Positions 33,801 through 34,154 of a stretch of DNA of 34,154 nucleotides are shown here, in pieces. Under the pieces are notes generated by a model. The model worked only from the letters and a program-made list of their open reading frames with translations, ran no database searches and was not told where the DNA came from. Position 1 is the stretch's first letter. Each line of letters begins with the position of its first letter. This stretch comes from Acidisphaera sp. S103 (GTDB lineage Bacteria; Pseudomonadota; Alphaproteobacteria; Acetobacterales; Acetobacteraceae): positions 2,882 through 37,035 of the forward strand of contig NZ_LMUJ01000080.1 in NCBI RefSeq assembly GCF_009765975.1, in the 5' to 3' direction. Position numbers and translations under genes: made by a program.

Positions 33801-33954
33801 CGCGGCATCACGCTTCAACATGGGATTGGTAATCGCCAGCGGCTTGGCCATCGGCACGCTGTTCACTTTGTTCGTCCTGCCGGCGGTGTATCTGGTGATC
33901 GCGGCACGCCATACGATGGAGGAAGCGGTGGCGTTGAGTCCGGTCCATTCGTGA
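30880..33954 (+). CDS. RND multidrug efflux pump, inner-membrane transporter
   Basis: A 1024-residue AcrB/MexB-type resistance-nodulation-division pump, proton-driven and active as a trimer. It starts with MKFTDIFIRRPVLA, has the large periplasmic loops, and keeps the proton-relay residues D400 and D401 (GLVVDDAIIVVES) and K919 (LISKHGILIVEVANE), equivalent to AcrB D407, D408 and K940. Helix 4-6 and 10-12 segments are complete, and length is normal. The start at 30880 follows AGGAACGGCACTC. It is the last gene of the channel-adaptor-pump operon, separated from the adaptor by a REP-like element. Substrates cannot be assigned; organic solvents, dyes and drugs are usual. Confidence 0.96.
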   Translation: MKFTDIFIRRPVLACVVSLMLLVLGLKAFYALPILEYPKTENAVITITTVYYGADPETVAGFVTTPLENAIAQANGIDYMSSNSIAGTSVITANLILNFDPDKAITEITSKINSVMNQLPAGVQQPTLGVTIGQSLDAMFIGFASDELSPNQITDYLIRNVQPRLQAIPGVQTAELLGGQNFALRAWLDPVKLAAYGLSATDVTTALAGNNVIAGIGTTKGQMVQLNLTASTNLHSAQEFRNLVIKQVNGGIIRLGDVANVTLGSDDYESSVEYNGKKGVYIGIQTTPSASLLAVIDGVKAVLPSIQQQLPAGLTGDIIYDSSVFVNSSITEVERSLAETVVIVTLVVFAFLGSPRSVVIPVVTIPLSLIGTFAVMLALGFSINLLSLLALVLAIGLVVDDAIIVVESVNRHLEEGMRPRDAAIRAARDLANPIIAMTVVLVAVYVPIGFQGGLTGALFTEFAFTVVGAVTMSAVVALTLTPMMCGFLLKPHARADARGLSDRLTNLIDRLFSRLQRGYERRLRGSLRTLPVTLLFGALVIGSIYFLYGSASSELAPQEDQGFVILLPTSAPDATLQQKELFGNQVQSIMEHIPEADQSFQVISPTQTIAGVTLKPWEDRHRGATAIQQDLQNQMSAVTGQRIVAFQPPALPGAQGLPIQFVLKSTQPIATLYPESQKFLADAAASGLFMFVDSDLKVDAPQQVLEIDRDKAAQLGLSMTQVGSALGGLLGGAYTNYFSLGSRSYKVISQVQQRSRLTIDQVMRYPIATIDGVPVPISAIASVRQETVPETITHFQQQNSATISGVPSPGVSQAEALHTLQDIAAQTLPNDVVIDYAGPLRQFVQESSGFVATFALALIIIFLALSALFESFRDPLVILVSIPMSIAGALVFISLGLGGASLNIYTEVGLVTLMGLISKHGILIVEVANEAQRAGRSKLDAIIYAAGLRLRPILMTTAAMVLGVVPLITASGAGAASRFNMGLVIASGLAIGTLFTLFVLPAVYLVIAARHTMEEAVALSPVHS

Positions 33955-34018
33955 AGGGGCGGGGCGTATACCAGCCTTTGTTGTCGTCAGCCCTCTGGCA
34001 CGGCTTAACAACCGTCAT

Positions 34019-34088
34019 GGTGGGCGAAGGCCCACCACCCACGCCTTTGTTAGCGCGCAAAGGCGTGGATGCCGATCTGCATCGGCAT
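34019..34088 (+). terminator. Three consecutive hairpins after the RND operon
   Basis: GGTGGGC/GCCCACC (34019-34036), CCACGCCTTTG/CAAAGGCGTGG (34039-34068) and ATGCCGAT/ATCGGCAT (34069-34088) lie back to back. All three stems are perfect. The first two look like transcript-end structures, though T-runs are lacking. The third directly abuts the putative intron start. Confidence 0.5.
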
Positions 34089-34090
34089 GA

Positions 34091-34154
34091 GTGCGTCCGT
34101 GAGGGCGCTTTGTCAGCACGGTGCGAGTCCGTGCCTGGGATGGTCGCAATCCCA
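34091..34154 (+). mobile_element. Putative 5' end of a group II (IIC-like) intron, cut by window end
   Basis: The stretch begins GTGCG, the group II 5' consensus (GUGYG). It continues with a stem GCGTCC/GGGCGC around a GTGA loop (34093-34108), a stem GCACGG/CCGTGC around the 7-base loop TGCGAGT (34116-34134), and a stem TGGGAT/ATCCCA (34136-34154). This order and the loop sequence resemble the start of domain I of class IIC introns such as that of Oceanobacillus iheyensis (from memory). Such introns insert just after hairpins, as seen here. A cobalamin riboswitch is the main alternative, since it also carries GGTGCGAGTCCG-like words. Confidence 0.45.

Noticed and set aside
34116-34134. T-arm of a tRNA (GGTGCGAGTCC)
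   Set aside because: No acceptor or anticodon stem is found around it, and the stem-loop continues as part of a longer structured RNA.
34091-34154. Cobalamin riboswitch
   Set aside because: GGTGCGAGTCCG and CGCAA words fit partly, but the AGGGAA-like element expected upstream is absent, and the GTGCG start plus preceding hairpins fit a group II intron better. Not fully excluded because the window ends here.
1-34154. CRISPR arrays, prophage or transposase genes
   Set aside because: No regularly spaced direct repeats and no phage structural, integrase or transposase motifs were found on either strand.

Overview
The window looks like chromosomal DNA of a GC-rich alphaproteobacterium, most likely a member of the Acetobacteraceae/Rhodospirillales. 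This rests on base composition, the Acetobacteraceae-style porins, the DmeR-DmeF metal module and the catabolic gene repertoire; no rRNA or tRNA is present to fix the taxon. I see no phage genes, CRISPR array or transposase.

Layout. (1) 1-3738: two tandem paralogous porin genes on the minus strand, the first cut by the window edge. Each has the same leader hairpin and Shine-Dalgarno. Between them lie two small convergent hypothetical genes, and the complete porin has a strong terminator. (2) 3996-9961: a degenerate thiamine-phosphate-synthase-like gene, an AMP-forming acyl-CoA ligase, a LysR regulator divergent from a split chromate (CHR) transporter pair, then two short-chain dehydrogenases, the second with Phe in place of the catalytic Tyr. 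(3) 9970-12027: the minus-strand dmeR-dmeF cobalt/nickel efflux operon with a palindromic operator against its start codon. rsmG is coupled to the end of dmeF, away from its usual mnmG/parAB neighbours. (4) 12082-13688: an apparently acquired segment with a SUMF1-like secreted protein and a small hypothetical gene, bounded by a 34-bp inverted repeat. (5) 13738-16055: a 2H phosphoesterase divergent from a ComB-like phosphatase, then an NAD-type isocitrate dehydrogenase.

(6) 16122-23136: a divergent catabolic island. One arm (minus) is MFS transporter, LLM flavin oxidoreductase, large and small acyl-CoA dehydrogenase subunits. The other arm (plus) is a ThDP enzyme overlapping a CoxG-like protein. 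The acyl-CoA ligase at 4655 may feed the same kind of pathway, but its location does not prove it. (7) 23601-27256: a membrane PAS-GGDEF-EAL protein with both catalytic motifs and the inhibitory site intact, followed by an HpcH/HpaI aldolase. (8) 27318-33954: a TetR repressor divergent from an RND tripartite efflux operon (outer-membrane lipoprotein, membrane fusion protein, inner-membrane pump), with three half-sites of one operator motif in the 52-bp gap and a REP-like palindromic element inside the operon.

(9) 33955-34154: three hairpins in a row after the pump gene, followed directly by sequence with the layout of the 5' end of a group II (probably IIC) intron. This runs off the window and is the most unusual structure seen here. 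Coordinates for several genes use internal starts chosen from Shine-Dalgarno position, family N-termini or overlaps with neighbours.
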